Shown: in pieces, positions 48,820 to 57,482 of the stretch | Position numbering within the stretch: the stretch's first letter is position 1 | How the letters are laid out: every line of letters starts with the position of its first letter | Source of the DNA: VBAT01 sp036520835 | GTDB taxonomy: Bacteria; Bacteroidota; Bacteroidia; Chitinophagales; Chitinophagaceae | Direction: 5' to 3' | Length of the DNA: 64,000 nt | Assembly: GCA_036520835.1 (NCBI GenBank) | Contig: DATDIX010000089.1 | Coordinates: 1-64,000 of the forward strand | The notes under the pieces: model-generated | Told to the model about the DNA's origin: nothing | The model's database searches: none | The model's input: the letters and a program-made list of their open reading frames with translations, nothing else | Position numbers and translations under genes: made by a program

Positions 48820-49743
48820 TCACACCAACTCTATTTCAAAATTCACCAGTTCCTTAAACTGTTCCAGCCTCCTGTCAATATCTTCTTTGGTAATTTCTTT
48901 CAATCGTGTGGGACCAAATTTTTCCACGCAATAGCTGGCCATGGCAGATCCTACGATGATGGCCCGTTTCATATTATCAAAAGTAATGTCGCCTGTTTTT
49001 GCCAGGTGTCCCATAAAGCCCCCGGCAAAGGTGTCACCTGCACCGGTAGGATCAAACACTTCTTCTAATGGCAATGCCGGTGCAAAGAATACACTGTCGC
49101 CATGAAACAACAAAGCCCCGTGTTCTCCTTTCTTAATGACCAGGTATTTCGGACCCATTGTCAAAATTGTTTTAGCTGCTTTCACCAAGGAGAATTGCCC
49201 GGTCAGTTGCCTGGCTTCGGCATCATTCACCATCAGCAGATCCACCTGTTTCAATACTTCATTCAGATCATCCAGGGCTATTTCCATCCAGAAATTCATG
49301 GTATCCATGGCGATCAGCTTTGGCCTGCTTTTCATTTGTTTTATCACACTCATCTGTGTAGCCGGCGCCAGGTTTCCCAGCATTAAAAACTCAGCTCCCT
49401 GGTAGCTGGCCGGAACTTTCGGTTTAAAATCAGCGAGCACATTAAGGTCAGTGACCAGCGTATCACGGCTGTTCATATCCTCGTGGTAGCGGCCGCTCCA
49501 GAAAAACGATTTTTTATCCGGCACTATTTCAACGCCGTCCAACTGTACACCTCTGCTTTTTAGTTCATTCATTTCTTCCTGGGGAAAATCATAGCCTACG
49601 ATAGATATCTGCTGAACAGGTTTTACAAAATTGGCCGCTGCATAAGCTGCATAGGTAGCGGCTCCGCCAACAATTTTGTCTGTTTTTCCAAATGGAGTTT
49701 CAATTGCATCAAAAGCCATACTGCCTACAATGATCAGGGACAT
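48820..49743 (-). CDS. PfkB-family carbohydrate/nucleoside kinase
   Basis: 307 aa, ribokinase fold. N-terminal LIIVGSMAFDAIETPFGK, the GGAATYAAYAAANFVKPV substrate-side signature, the MVNDAEARQLTGQ segment and the catalytic DPTGAGDTFAGGFMGHL with its Asp base. The family phosphorylates sugars, nucleosides or other alcohols; the N-terminal motif is of the 'sugar or nucleoside kinase' subgroup, and no substrate can be given. Single gene, ended by the hairpin at 48752-48781. Confidence 0.88.
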   Translation of the reverse strand: MSLIIVGSMAFDAIETPFGKTDKIVGGAATYAAYAAANFVKPVQQISIVGYDFPQEEMNELKSRGVQLDGVEIVPDKKSFFWSGRYHEDMNSRDTLVTDLNVLADFKPKVPASYQGAEFLMLGNLAPATQMSVIKQMKSRPKLIAMDTMNFWMEIALDDLNEVLKQVDLLMVNDAEARQLTGQFSLVKAAKTILTMGPKYLVIKKGEHGALLFHGDSVFFAPALPLEEVFDPTGAGDTFAGGFMGHLAKTGDITFDNMKRAIIVGSAMASYCVEKFGPTRLKEITKEDIDRRLEQFKELVNFEIELV

Positions 49744-49894
49744 GTGCGGGGGTTATGTATTAAAAAATAATTTTCAGCGGGCAATATTACAGCAATTAAT
49801 GGAATTAGGGGGCGGGAATTTGGAACCAGCGCTGCCTGCTATTAGTCATTGCCCCTGCTTTTAATTACCGATTCTTCATTAACTTCAAGTCACT

Positions 49895-49902
49895 TATCTT
49901 TG
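49895..49902 (+). promoter_or_regulatory. Promoter box directly before the tetR-type gene
   Basis: A perfect TAnnTTTG box (TATCTTTG) ending four bases before the ATG at 49907, the same spacing as at recR. No clear TTG element was found upstream. It implies a leaderless mRNA. Confidence 0.5.
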
Positions 49903-49906
49903 ACGC

Positions 49907-50497
49907 ATGGCTAAGGCCCAACGAAAAAAAGCTTCCAAGAAAGAACTTATTGTTCAGAAAGCTGCTTGCATGTTCCGGGAAAAAGGGTTTCCCGCTACTT
50001 CTATGCGTGATCTCGCAGAAAGCGTAGGTATTGAAGCAGCCAGTTTATATAATCATATTCAGTCCAAGTCGGAGATCCTGCAGGAGATCATCTTTCGTAT
50101 ATCAGAAGATTGCAACAAGCACCTGGAAGAACTTGATAATGCCGGGTTGTCCAACCTGCAAAAAATTGATTCTGTTATCCGCTTTCATATACAAATGATG
50201 CTTCACCGGTTCGAGGATTACCATGTCATGATCAATGAATGGATACACCTCGAAGCACAGCCCCTTTCAGATTTTATACTCCAGCGGCGTAATTATGTGC
50301 AGCGGCTCGAAAGTTTCATCAGCGGTGGGATTGCAGCCAAAGAAATAAAACCTATTCTTCCTTACGTGGCTGTATTGACCATTTTATCAGCCGTTCGCGG
50401 ATTAGAGTTCTGGCACCGCAGTCAAAAAAGCTATACTCCTGAAGAGTTAGAAGAAAATATGGTAGCCTACCTGATCGGTGGATTGAAACGGGTTTAA
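49907..50497 (+). CDS. TetR/AcrR-family transcriptional regulator
   Basis: 196 aa. The N-terminal helix-turn-helix is clear (KAACMFREKGFPATSMRDLA followed by ESVGIEAASLYNHIQSKSEI), preceded by a basic arm (MAKAQRKKASKKE). The C-terminal ligand domain has SVIRFHIQMMLHRFEDYHVM and a hydrophobic core, and most resembles regulators of fatty-acid or phenylacetate metabolism. The PaaE-like reductase lies 120 bp downstream in the same direction, so it may be the target (PaaR-like role). Confidence 0.9.
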   Translation: MAKAQRKKASKKELIVQKAACMFREKGFPATSMRDLAESVGIEAASLYNHIQSKSEILQEIIFRISEDCNKHLEELDNAGLSNLQKIDSVIRFHIQMMLHRFEDYHVMINEWIHLEAQPLSDFILQRRNYVQRLESFISGGIAAKEIKPILPYVAVLTILSAVRGLEFWHRSQKSYTPEELEENMVAYLIGGLKRV

Positions 50498-50617
50498 ACC
50501 TTGTGCCCTCCTGACATTTATCTCTTCTTCTTAAGAATACCTCCAATAGCTACCGGGGAGAATAAGATTTCATATCCAAAAAGCATGTTATTTTGCATAC
50601 TTCATTAACGATTAAAA

Positions 50618-51700
50618 ATGTCTATCCATTTTCATAAGCTTACCATCAAAGAAGTCAGTAAAGAAACCAACGATTGCGTTTCTGTCCTTTTCGATATTCC
50701 TGAAGACCTGAAAAACGCATTCCGGTTCAAACAGGGACAGAGCCTGACCATGAGAAGCACGATAAACGGGGAAGAAGTAAGACGTACCTACTCCATCTGC
50801 AGTACCCCTTTTGAAAATAAATGGAGGGTCGCTATCAAAAAAGTAGAGGGTGGTTTATTTTCTTCCTTTGCCAATGACCGGTTGAAAAAAGGGGACACAC
50901 TGGAAGTAATGCCGCCGGTTGGAAAATTCTATGTGGAATTAGACCCTGCAAATAAAAAAAACTATCTCGCTATTGCTGCGGGCAGCGGTATTACGCCTGT
51001 TCTTTCCATTATTAAAACGACATTGCAAACAGAACCCGCAAGTTCTTTTACACTGGTCTATGGCAACCGGAGCCGTTCTTCCATCATTTTTTTTGAAGAA
51101 CTGGAAGCCCTAAAGAATATATACCTGCAACGTTTTAATTTCATCAGCATCCTCAGCCGGGAAAGAACAGATGCCCTTATCCACTTTGGAAGAATAAATA
51201 AGGAAAAACTCAATGAGCTTTCCAGGCTGATCGATTATTCGTTAATAGATGAAACATTCCTCTGCGGGCCGGAAGAAATGATCTTTGCTGCCAAAAATTT
51301 TTTGGAAGCCAAAGGAATAAATAAAAAGAAAATTCATTTTGAACTGTTCACCACTTCTCCCGGCACTAAACCAGTAACCGGTAACCAGCAACCGGTAACA
51401 AAAGATACTGGACCTAAAAGCCTGATCACCGTCAAACTCGACGGAAGAAGTTTTGATTTTGATCTTTCTCTCACCAGCGAAACAACTTTATTAGACGCCG
51501 CATTAAAGCAAGGCGCCGATCTGCCTTATGCCTGTAAAGGGGGTATGTGCTGCACCTGCAAAGCCAAACTGGTAGAAGGCGAAGTGGCCATGGATGTTCA
51601 TTGGGGACTGGAAGAAGAAGAGGTGGAACAGGGATATATTCTTACCTGCCAGTCACATCCTAAAACTGAAAAAGTAGTAGTTGATTTTGATATAAAATAA
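50618..51700 (+). CDS. paaE: PaaE-like flavin/2Fe-2S reductase
   Basis: 360 aa. FAD-binding domain (RRTYSICSTPFENKWRVAIK), NAD-binding domain (YLAIAAGSGITPVLSIIKTT; FLCGPEEMIFAAKNFL), and a C-terminal plant-type ferredoxin domain with the cluster cysteines CKGGMCCTCK plus a fourth in ILTCQSHP. It matches the reductase of the ring 1,2-phenylacetyl-CoA epoxidase. The linker between reductase and ferredoxin parts (residues about 251-260) is encoded by a tandem 7-bp repeat. The paaABCD oxygenase genes are not next to it in this window, so partner and role are open. Confidence 0.88.
   Translation: MSIHFHKLTIKEVSKETNDCVSVLFDIPEDLKNAFRFKQGQSLTMRSTINGEEVRRTYSICSTPFENKWRVAIKKVEGGLFSSFANDRLKKGDTLEVMPPVGKFYVELDPANKKNYLAIAAGSGITPVLSIIKTTLQTEPASSFTLVYGNRSRSSIIFFEELEALKNIYLQRFNFISILSRERTDALIHFGRINKEKLNELSRLIDYSLIDETFLCGPEEMIFAAKNFLEAKGINKKKIHFELFTTSPGTKPVTGNQQPVTKDTGPKSLITVKLDGRSFDFDLSLTSETTLLDAALKQGADLPYACKGGMCCTCKAKLVEGEVAMDVHWGLEEEEVEQGYILTCQSHPKTEKVVVDFDIK
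51369..51396 (+). repeat. Tandem 7-bp repeat (AACCRGY)4 in frame in the reductase gene
   Basis: AACCAGT, AACCGGT, AACCAGC, AACCGGT follow without a gap. They encode part of a flexible linker (PVTGNQQPVT) between the NAD-binding and ferredoxin domains. Seven base pairs is not a multiple of three, so a change in copy number would shift the frame unless three units are gained or lost. Confidence 0.65.
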
Positions 51701-51788
51701 ATTTTCCCGCCAGGTAAATGAATCGTTCAACCGTGTAACAAATTCACAGCAGGATCACTGAAAGGCCTATGCTGATCATTGTTTCCAT

Positions 51789-52616
51789 TTATTGAGTACG
51801 CTTTACACGGCTCTTCAGTATTTCAAAAAGCAGTTCCGGTTCATTGGTAGTAATAAAATCAAATCCCTGATCCAGCAACCAGTTCATTCCTTCTGCATCA
51901 TTCACTGTCCAGGCATTGAGTTGAATTTTATTCTTTTTAGCCGTCCCGATCCAATCCGGGTTCTTTTTAAAAACAGAAAAATGATAATCGGCCCCGTTGA
52001 TTCTATCCTTCTTTAATTCTTCGGGTGACTTGTCTCCATTCAGGTATTGTGCCGGCGCCCTGGGTTCGGTCTCAATGATCCGTTTCAGTATATCATAGTC
52101 AAAACTGATGTAAACGGTCATTGCATCCGCATGCAATTCTTTTACCAGTTTTACCGACCTGTCAGCAATAAGCTTTCCTCTTTCTTTGCTGATGCCTGAT
52201 GGCTTGATCTCTAATACCAGTCTTGTCTGGGTATTATTCGCCATTCCCGACAGCAAATATTCCCGAAGTGTAGGCAGTTTTTCACCATTTGAAAGTTTGT
52301 ACAGGACCAACTCGGCATAGTTTGTTCTTTCAATTTCCAGTTTATTATAATGAGGATCGTGATTAATAATTAATGAATCATCCGCAGTCATCCTTACATC
52401 AAATTCAGAACCAGTACAGTTTAGCCGGATAGCTTCTTTTAAAGCAGCAATGGAATTTTCAGGAAGGCCATTCTTCTTGAATGCGCCACGGTGAGCTATA
52501 ACAGGATTAGCAGCAAATTTTACTGCCCCCGTATTCTTTTGTGTAGCTGTGCAGGCAGTGGCAAGTATAACAATGGTAAGAAAGAGATAGATCTTAACAG
52601 TACGTTTTAGGCTCAT
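51789..52616 (-). CDS. Glycerophosphodiester phosphodiesterase lipoprotein
   Basis: 275 aa. Lipobox (LTIVILATAC, then TATQKN). GDPD domain: first His in IAHRGAFKKNGLPENS, metal ligands in SEFDVRMTADDSLIINHDP, LVLEIKPSG, and the C-terminal NAWTVNDAEGMNWLLDQGFD and ITTNEP. The family cleaves glycerophosphodiesters to glycerol 3-phosphate and an alcohol. It is last in a run of five closely spaced minus-strand genes (32 bp after the hydrolase) that belong to the second PUL by position and direction. A periplasmic or surface location suggests action on phosphoglycerol groups of an outside polymer or on lipid-derived diesters. Confidence 0.9.
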   Translation of the reverse strand: MSLKRTVKIYLFLTIVILATACTATQKNTGAVKFAANPVIAHRGAFKKNGLPENSIAALKEAIRLNCTGSEFDVRMTADDSLIINHDPHYNKLEIERTNYAELVLYKLSNGEKLPTLREYLLSGMANNTQTRLVLEIKPSGISKERGKLIADRSVKLVKELHADAMTVYISFDYDILKRIIETEPRAPAQYLNGDKSPEELKKDRINGADYHFSVFKKNPDWIGTAKKNKIQLNAWTVNDAEGMNWLLDQGFDFITTNEPELLFEILKSRVKRTQ

Positions 52617-52648
52617 ATCAGCAGTTTTATTATCAGCCGCAGGCGCTG

Positions 52649-53437
52649 TTATTTATGTTGCGCAAACAGCCAATCGAGCAATCCCGGTTCTGCAAAAGCC
52701 GGATCCCAGCTATTGTGATTGGCTGCGGGGTATAAAGTGAACTTCACAGAAGCTTTTGCTTTTTTCAATGCTTCCACCATTTTCTCTGAGTATTCCGGCA
52801 ATACCAGGTCATCTTTTGCTCCATGAAACACCCACCATTTTGTGTTGATCAATTGAGGGGCTGTGGCAGGATGGGCCCCGCCGCAAATTGCTATCGCCGA
52901 CGCAAAAACACCCGGCTTTCTTCTTACTATTTCAAATACACCCATCCCGCCCATTGACAAACCCATCACATATACCTGTTCTTTCTGAACAGGGTATCTT
53001 TTAAAAAGATTATCCAGCAGCGCCAGCACTAATTTCATGGCTGAAGAAGGTTCCCCTTCTTCAACAAAATAAAAAGTCCTTTTGCTGTTTTTACTTTCCG
53101 TCATCACCGTTTGCGCATTGCTCCAGTAGCTTTTTGGCGAACATTGCGGAAATACCACAATGGCCGGATATTTTTTCCTGGTGCTGTCATTCAAAAAAAG
53201 TTTAGCCCCGTGTGTCAACTGCTTTTCATTATCCGTACCGCTTTCCCCACGCCCATGCAGAAATAATACAAGCGAATATTTTTTAGCCGGGTCATAGTTT
53301 TCGGGAAACAATATCCTGTACGGCAAGGTGTCGCCATTCTGAATAAACCAATGTTTTTCATACAGGCTGTGATCCTGCGCTTGCAGCGAAGCCCCCTTTA
53401 AAGTGATGAACAGGCCCAACAATAAAAACTGTTTCAT
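52649..53437 (-). CDS. Secreted alpha/beta hydrolase (esterase-like)
   Basis: 262 aa with signal peptide (FLLLGLFITLKGASLQAQ). Alpha/beta hydrolase fold of the carboxylesterase / PHB-depolymerase-like type: oxyanion region LVLFLHGRGESGTDNEKQL, nucleophile Ser in VMGLSMGGMG, acid Asp in HGAKDDLVLPEYS and catalytic His in ANHNSWDPAF. Such single-domain enzymes often remove acyl groups from polysaccharides. The substrate is not known. It lies 10 bp after the sulfatase stop and 32 bp before the GDPD gene, so probably in one operon. Confidence 0.85.
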   Translation of the reverse strand: MKQFLLLGLFITLKGASLQAQDHSLYEKHWFIQNGDTLPYRILFPENYDPAKKYSLVLFLHGRGESGTDNEKQLTHGAKLFLNDSTRKKYPAIVVFPQCSPKSYWSNAQTVMTESKNSKRTFYFVEEGEPSSAMKLVLALLDNLFKRYPVQKEQVYVMGLSMGGMGVFEIVRRKPGVFASAIAICGGAHPATAPQLINTKWWVFHGAKDDLVLPEYSEKMVEALKKAKASVKFTLYPAANHNSWDPAFAEPGLLDWLFAQHK

Positions 53438-53447
53438 AGCTTATAAC

Positions 53448-54935
53448 TTAATAAGTGCCCCTGTATAAATTATCACCCCGGTTATTGATCGTTTTCTTCA
53501 GCGGTATCTGTAGGCCGTTCGTTTCCTTTAACCAGTTGAACAATTCATCTTTCAACTGCAACCCGATCTTACGGTATGCTGTATCACGGACCAGGTTGTT
53601 CATCTCGTAAGGGTCATTTTGCAGGTCGAACAATTCATTGATATCCCAGACACCGTTATAATAAATATACTTATACCGGTCCGACCTTACCGCAAACGTA
53701 GTTGGAGTTTGAGGAAATGATGCCTCCCAGTAATATTCATAAAACACTTTATCCCTTTTCCATCCGGCTGAATTTCCTTTTAACAGGCTGGTAAATGAAT
53801 ACCCCTGCATCGGTGCAGGTTTTGCAATTCCCGCCAGTTCAAGAAATGTTGGCGCCAAATCCACATTCATCACCACCTGTTCTACTACCGAATTCGGTTT
53901 TATCATACCAGGCGCCCAAACCAATAAGGGCACCCGCATAGATTCTTCATAAGCATGCCGTTTATCAATCAACCCGTGTTCTCCAAAAGAAAATCCATTA
54001 TCTCCCATATAAACGATCATGGTGTTATCGGCCAACCCGTTTTCTTTCACCCAGTTCATTACCCTCTCTATGCTTTCATCTACTGCCTGCAATGTTTCAA
54101 GATATAAATGATAGAACTCATCAAAAGGTATTTGCCCGTGATACATATAATCAACACCATGCCAGCTATACCGTTGGTTCCTTACCCACTGCGGAATATC
54201 GCGGTAATTCACCTTTGTTTTCGGCGGTGTAACAATTCCAAAGGTTTTACTGCTGTCCGTTGCCGTTAAATACATGGAAGGCGGACAAACTACCGGTATG
54301 TCTTTATATTTTCCCTGGTGTCTTTTGGCCGGTTGAAATTCTGCATGAACCCCTTTATGTGATAAATAAAGAAAGAATGGCCTTTGTATATTTCTTTTTT
54401 TCATCCAGTCAATAGCGTGATCTGTCAGCAGGTCTGTGGTATAACTTCCTTCCGGTTGCTGTATTCTTTGACCATTAATATTGAAGATTGGATTATTGTA
54501 AACTCCCTGCCCGCGGAAACTAAGCCAGTAATCAAACCCGGGCTGTGGTGCATCATCTGAATTGCCCATATGCCATTTACCCATGAAAGCGGTTTGGTAG
54601 CCATTTTGCTGCATGTATTGGGGAAAGAACTTCAGGTTGGCCGGTAGCGGCGCATCATTATCAACCACGGTATGTGTATGCGCATACTGACCGGTAAGAA
54701 TGGAAGCCCTGCTGGGTGAGCATAAAGCTGTAGAAACAAATGCATTTTTAATATGCGCCCCTTCTTTAGCCATTTTATCCATGCCGGGTGTTTGCAGGCC
54801 CTGTATCTTATTCATAAAACCCATCGCATCATAGCGGTGATCATCAGCCAGGATGAAAATGATATTCATGGGCTTTTGCTGCGCAATGGTAACTGTCGCA
54901 ACTAACATGAATAATACTAATATAAATGCTCTCAT
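53448..54935 (-). CDS. Type I sulfatase, secreted
   Basis: 495 aa with signal peptide (FILVLFMLVATVTIAQ). Arylsulfatase family S1: metal-binding IIFILADDHRYDAMG, the formylglycine signature CSPSRASILTGQY (Cys at about residue 72, needing an anaerobic or FGE-type maturase encoded elsewhere), MGKWHMG, and the second metal site MGDNGFSFGEHGLIDKRHAY. It removes sulfate esters from a glycan or other substrate. No maturase gene is in the window. Member of the PUL-2 enzyme operon. Confidence 0.92.
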   Translation of the reverse strand: MRAFILVLFMLVATVTIAQQKPMNIIFILADDHRYDAMGFMNKIQGLQTPGMDKMAKEGAHIKNAFVSTALCSPSRASILTGQYAHTHTVVDNDAPLPANLKFFPQYMQQNGYQTAFMGKWHMGNSDDAPQPGFDYWLSFRGQGVYNNPIFNINGQRIQQPEGSYTTDLLTDHAIDWMKKRNIQRPFFLYLSHKGVHAEFQPAKRHQGKYKDIPVVCPPSMYLTATDSSKTFGIVTPPKTKVNYRDIPQWVRNQRYSWHGVDYMYHGQIPFDEFYHLYLETLQAVDESIERVMNWVKENGLADNTMIVYMGDNGFSFGEHGLIDKRHAYEESMRVPLLVWAPGMIKPNSVVEQVVMNVDLAPTFLELAGIAKPAPMQGYSFTSLLKGNSAGWKRDKVFYEYYWEASFPQTPTTFAVRSDRYKYIYYNGVWDINELFDLQNDPYEMNNLVRDTAYRKIGLQLKDELFNWLKETNGLQIPLKKTINNRGDNLYRGTY

Positions 54936-55004
54936 GCAATTATTTTGAATGCCGGCTAGTCATGTATTGTTACCCGTATACTTTTGAAGTTATTTTACCG
55001 GTTG

Positions 55005-55997
55005 TTATTTAGCTACCGGTTCAAAAAGTACATTCCTGATAATAAAGTTGTGCTGCGGATCATCCATGTACTGGTTAATATACGGGGACCAGGTGGACAC
55101 TTTAATAGTTTTCTTTTTAAAATCCATATCCAGTATCCGCAGCCAGCCATTGCCTCCTTTCACCGACCCTTTTACTCCTTCCTGGTAATTGGCCAGCATC
55201 TGGTAAACAGGATAGCCGGCATTATTAATACTTATCAATGTACCAACCCCTGTATTCAATATATGTCCTGAAAAAACAAATCTTGTGTTTGGATGAGCCT
55301 TCACCAGTTTTTGCCATATCTGTTCACCATCGTTGACAGATGAATCGCCTTTGTCCTTACCCACTCCATATGCCTGTGGACGCCAGTTGTCGCCGGGTCC
55401 CTGCCTTGTACTATCCGAATACATATAGCTATGTGTGTTGATAATAACAGAATGACCGGGATATTTTTCAATGATCCGGTTAGCCCAATCAAGTATACTA
55501 TTGCGTGGGCCAAACTCCAGCGTCAGTACCAGCCAGTTGATCTTGCCTGTTTTAAAGAGATACCAGGCATTGTCCAGTTTCCCTTCTTCTGCCACTCCGC
55601 CAAAACCGGGCAATACAGACATTTCTGCAAAAGGAAAATAGGAATTGAATAATGCTGAATTGCGGGTGTCTGCAAATTTTCCATCAGCACTGCCCATATC
55701 ATGATTGCCGGCCGCTAACACATATGGCACTTTTTTATTCAGCCTGGTAAAAGCATGCTGAATGACCAGCCATTCCTTGTGATTATTATTTTGTGTAAGG
55801 TCACCCTGTTGTAATACAAAATCAATTTGTCCTGCATTATTGACTATCCAGCTTATTTGTGAATCGAGTACTTCCGGGTATTTTTCTGCATATGTTTGCG
55901 TATCGGGTAATAATACAATACGGGCCTGGTGCATCTTCGGAGAGCAGGATAAAAAAAACAATACTGCCACCACCGGGATAATACTGATTGCTTTCAT
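55005..55997 (-). CDS. Calcineurin-like metallophosphoesterase lipoprotein
   Basis: 330 aa. Lipobox (VAVLFFLSC, then SPKMHQ). Metallophosphoesterase motifs are in order: LLPDTQTYAEKYPEV, LQQGDLTQNN, AAGNHDMGS, VIINTHSYMYSD and VFSGHILNTG. The dimetal site appears complete. The C-terminal part is a beta-rich extension. Its ATG is six bases from the stop of the PF10091 gene, so the two are coupled. In PULs such enzymes may remove phosphate or phosphodiester groups; the substrate is unknown. Confidence 0.9.
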   Translation of the reverse strand: MKAISIIPVVAVLFFLSCSPKMHQARIVLLPDTQTYAEKYPEVLDSQISWIVNNAGQIDFVLQQGDLTQNNNHKEWLVIQHAFTRLNKKVPYVLAAGNHDMGSADGKFADTRNSALFNSYFPFAEMSVLPGFGGVAEEGKLDNAWYLFKTGKINWLVLTLEFGPRNSILDWANRIIEKYPGHSVIINTHSYMYSDSTRQGPGDNWRPQAYGVGKDKGDSSVNDGEQIWQKLVKAHPNTRFVFSGHILNTGVGTLISINNAGYPVYQMLANYQEGVKGSVKGGNGWLRILDMDFKKKTIKVSTWSPYINQYMDDPQHNFIIRNVLFEPVAK

Positions 55998-56003
55998 GGG
56001 TGG

Positions 56004-57368
56004 TTATTTCAGGTGCGGGCTTTCAAAGCCCAGTTTTTGCAGCCCAGTTTTTATTTCGGGACAACTCATAAATAAATTCCACAAAAGGCCGGTTCTGTAA
56101 TTTTCCATCATCACTACAATGGGTCCCTGGTCAATAGCAAGGTATCTTGGCAAATACCAGTTCTCTGTTTCGCTGAATGCATCATAAAAACCATAGGGCC
56201 CCCAGAGTTTATCTTTTTTATTGATGTACCAGTTTTTCATTGCTGCCATTGACTGATCAGGTGTATAGGGAAAAGAAGACAAAGCCGCTGTCGGGGAGAT
56301 CACACCCAGGTCTCTTTTTTCTGCAGGGGCATGACCGGCATATCCACGCATGGAATAACTGGATGTCAGTCCCCAGCTATCCGTTCCGTATCCTTTGTAT
56401 CCTTTTTGATTATCAACACACCATTGGTAGTTAATGAGTGCATGATTTTTATTCTGCTCCCAGTAATCAGCATACTGATCTTTTAACCCTCTTGGGTCCA
56501 ATCCCAAATAAGAATAATGTGCCCAGAATAAGGGGCCGCCATTTACCGCATCACCCTGCTGGCGCAATTGCATTTTATACCCGCCATATACAGGAGGATT
56601 CTCTTTTATTTTTCCTTTCTCCGCCCATCCTTCGTGATACACTTCTGCAGGCACAGCATGCGTGGGAGATGAAGCCGCCAATACATACATGATCAGGCAT
56701 TCGTTGTAACCATGCACCGGAAAATTCATTTCCCAATTATAGTTAGGACTCCAGTGCCAGTACAATACATTTTTGCCATTGCGATACCAGTCAAACTCCA
56801 CCTCTTTCCATAACTTATCGATCCTGGCTGCCAGCGCTTTTTCTTTATCACTTCCGTCTTTAAAATATTGCCTTACGCAAAGCAAGCCTTGTATCATAAA
56901 AGACGATTCCACCAGGTCGCCGCCATCATCCTTGCGGCTGAATGGTTTTACTTTCCCGGTTTCTCCATTCCACCAATGAGGCCATGCGCCATGAAAACGG
57001 TCGGCTGTTTCTAAAAAGTGAACGATCTTTTCTAATTTTTCTCGTCCCTGCTCCCTTGAAATGAATTTTCTTTCTATGCCCACCAAAATAGCCATGACAC
57101 CAAAACCACCGCCGCCACTTGTCACAATGTTCTTATCGTTCTGCGGGTAAACATTATCTGCATGAAATCGTTCTCTTGCCAGGCCACTGGTAGGCTCTGC
57201 ACCATCCCAGAAGTATTGGAAAGTGGCCTGCTGTACTTCTGTAAATATTTTTTCATCTTCTTTGGAAAAAGAGACAAGGTCTCCGGTGGTTTTTTTTGGT
57301 GTGTTGCATGCGGCTGCCACCAGCAATACTATTATGCAGCCAGCAAGGCTAAGTCGTTTTATTTTCAT
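56004..57368 (-). CDS. PF10091 'glucoamylase' family lipoprotein, GH144-like
   Basis: 454 aa from the ATG at 57368 (MKIKRLSLAGCIIVLLVAAAC, lipobox). An (alpha/alpha)6 barrel is expected. The family hallmarks are clear: TFQYFWDGAEPTSGLARER, TSGGGGFGVMAILVGIERKF, HWWNGETGKVKPFSRKDDGG, GYGTDSWGLTSSYSMRGYAG, ISPTAALSSFPYTPDQSMAA and AIDQGPIVVMMENYRTGLLW. PF10091 includes GH144 endo-beta-1,2-glucanases, first characterised in Chitinophaga pinensis, so that activity is the best guess. It is the first gene after the terminator of the SusC-SusD-LamG block. Confidence 0.85.
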   Translation of the reverse strand: MKIKRLSLAGCIIVLLVAAACNTPKKTTGDLVSFSKEDEKIFTEVQQATFQYFWDGAEPTSGLARERFHADNVYPQNDKNIVTSGGGGFGVMAILVGIERKFISREQGREKLEKIVHFLETADRFHGAWPHWWNGETGKVKPFSRKDDGGDLVESSFMIQGLLCVRQYFKDGSDKEKALAARIDKLWKEVEFDWYRNGKNVLYWHWSPNYNWEMNFPVHGYNECLIMYVLAASSPTHAVPAEVYHEGWAEKGKIKENPPVYGGYKMQLRQQGDAVNGGPLFWAHYSYLGLDPRGLKDQYADYWEQNKNHALINYQWCVDNQKGYKGYGTDSWGLTSSYSMRGYAGHAPAEKRDLGVISPTAALSSFPYTPDQSMAAMKNWYINKKDKLWGPYGFYDAFSETENWYLPRYLAIDQGPIVVMMENYRTGLLWNLFMSCPEIKTGLQKLGFESPHLK

Positions 57369-57431
57369 GACAAACAATTTCTTTGGAAAAGTATATAAAG
57401 CGGATAAGGAATGAAGCAAAATGTTCCTGTG

Positions 57432-57472
57432 AAAAAAAGGCACACCATTACTACCCCTGGTAATAGTGTGCC
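57432..57472 (-). terminator. Strong terminator inside the second PUL
   Basis: On the minus strand GGCACAC-T-ATTAC, an eight-base loop and GTAAT-G-GTGTGCC are followed by seven T (57438-57432). It lies 11 bp after the LamG gene and 64 bp before the PF10091 gene, so it separates transporter and enzyme genes. Confidence 0.8.
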
Positions 57473-57482
57473 CTGATCATCA

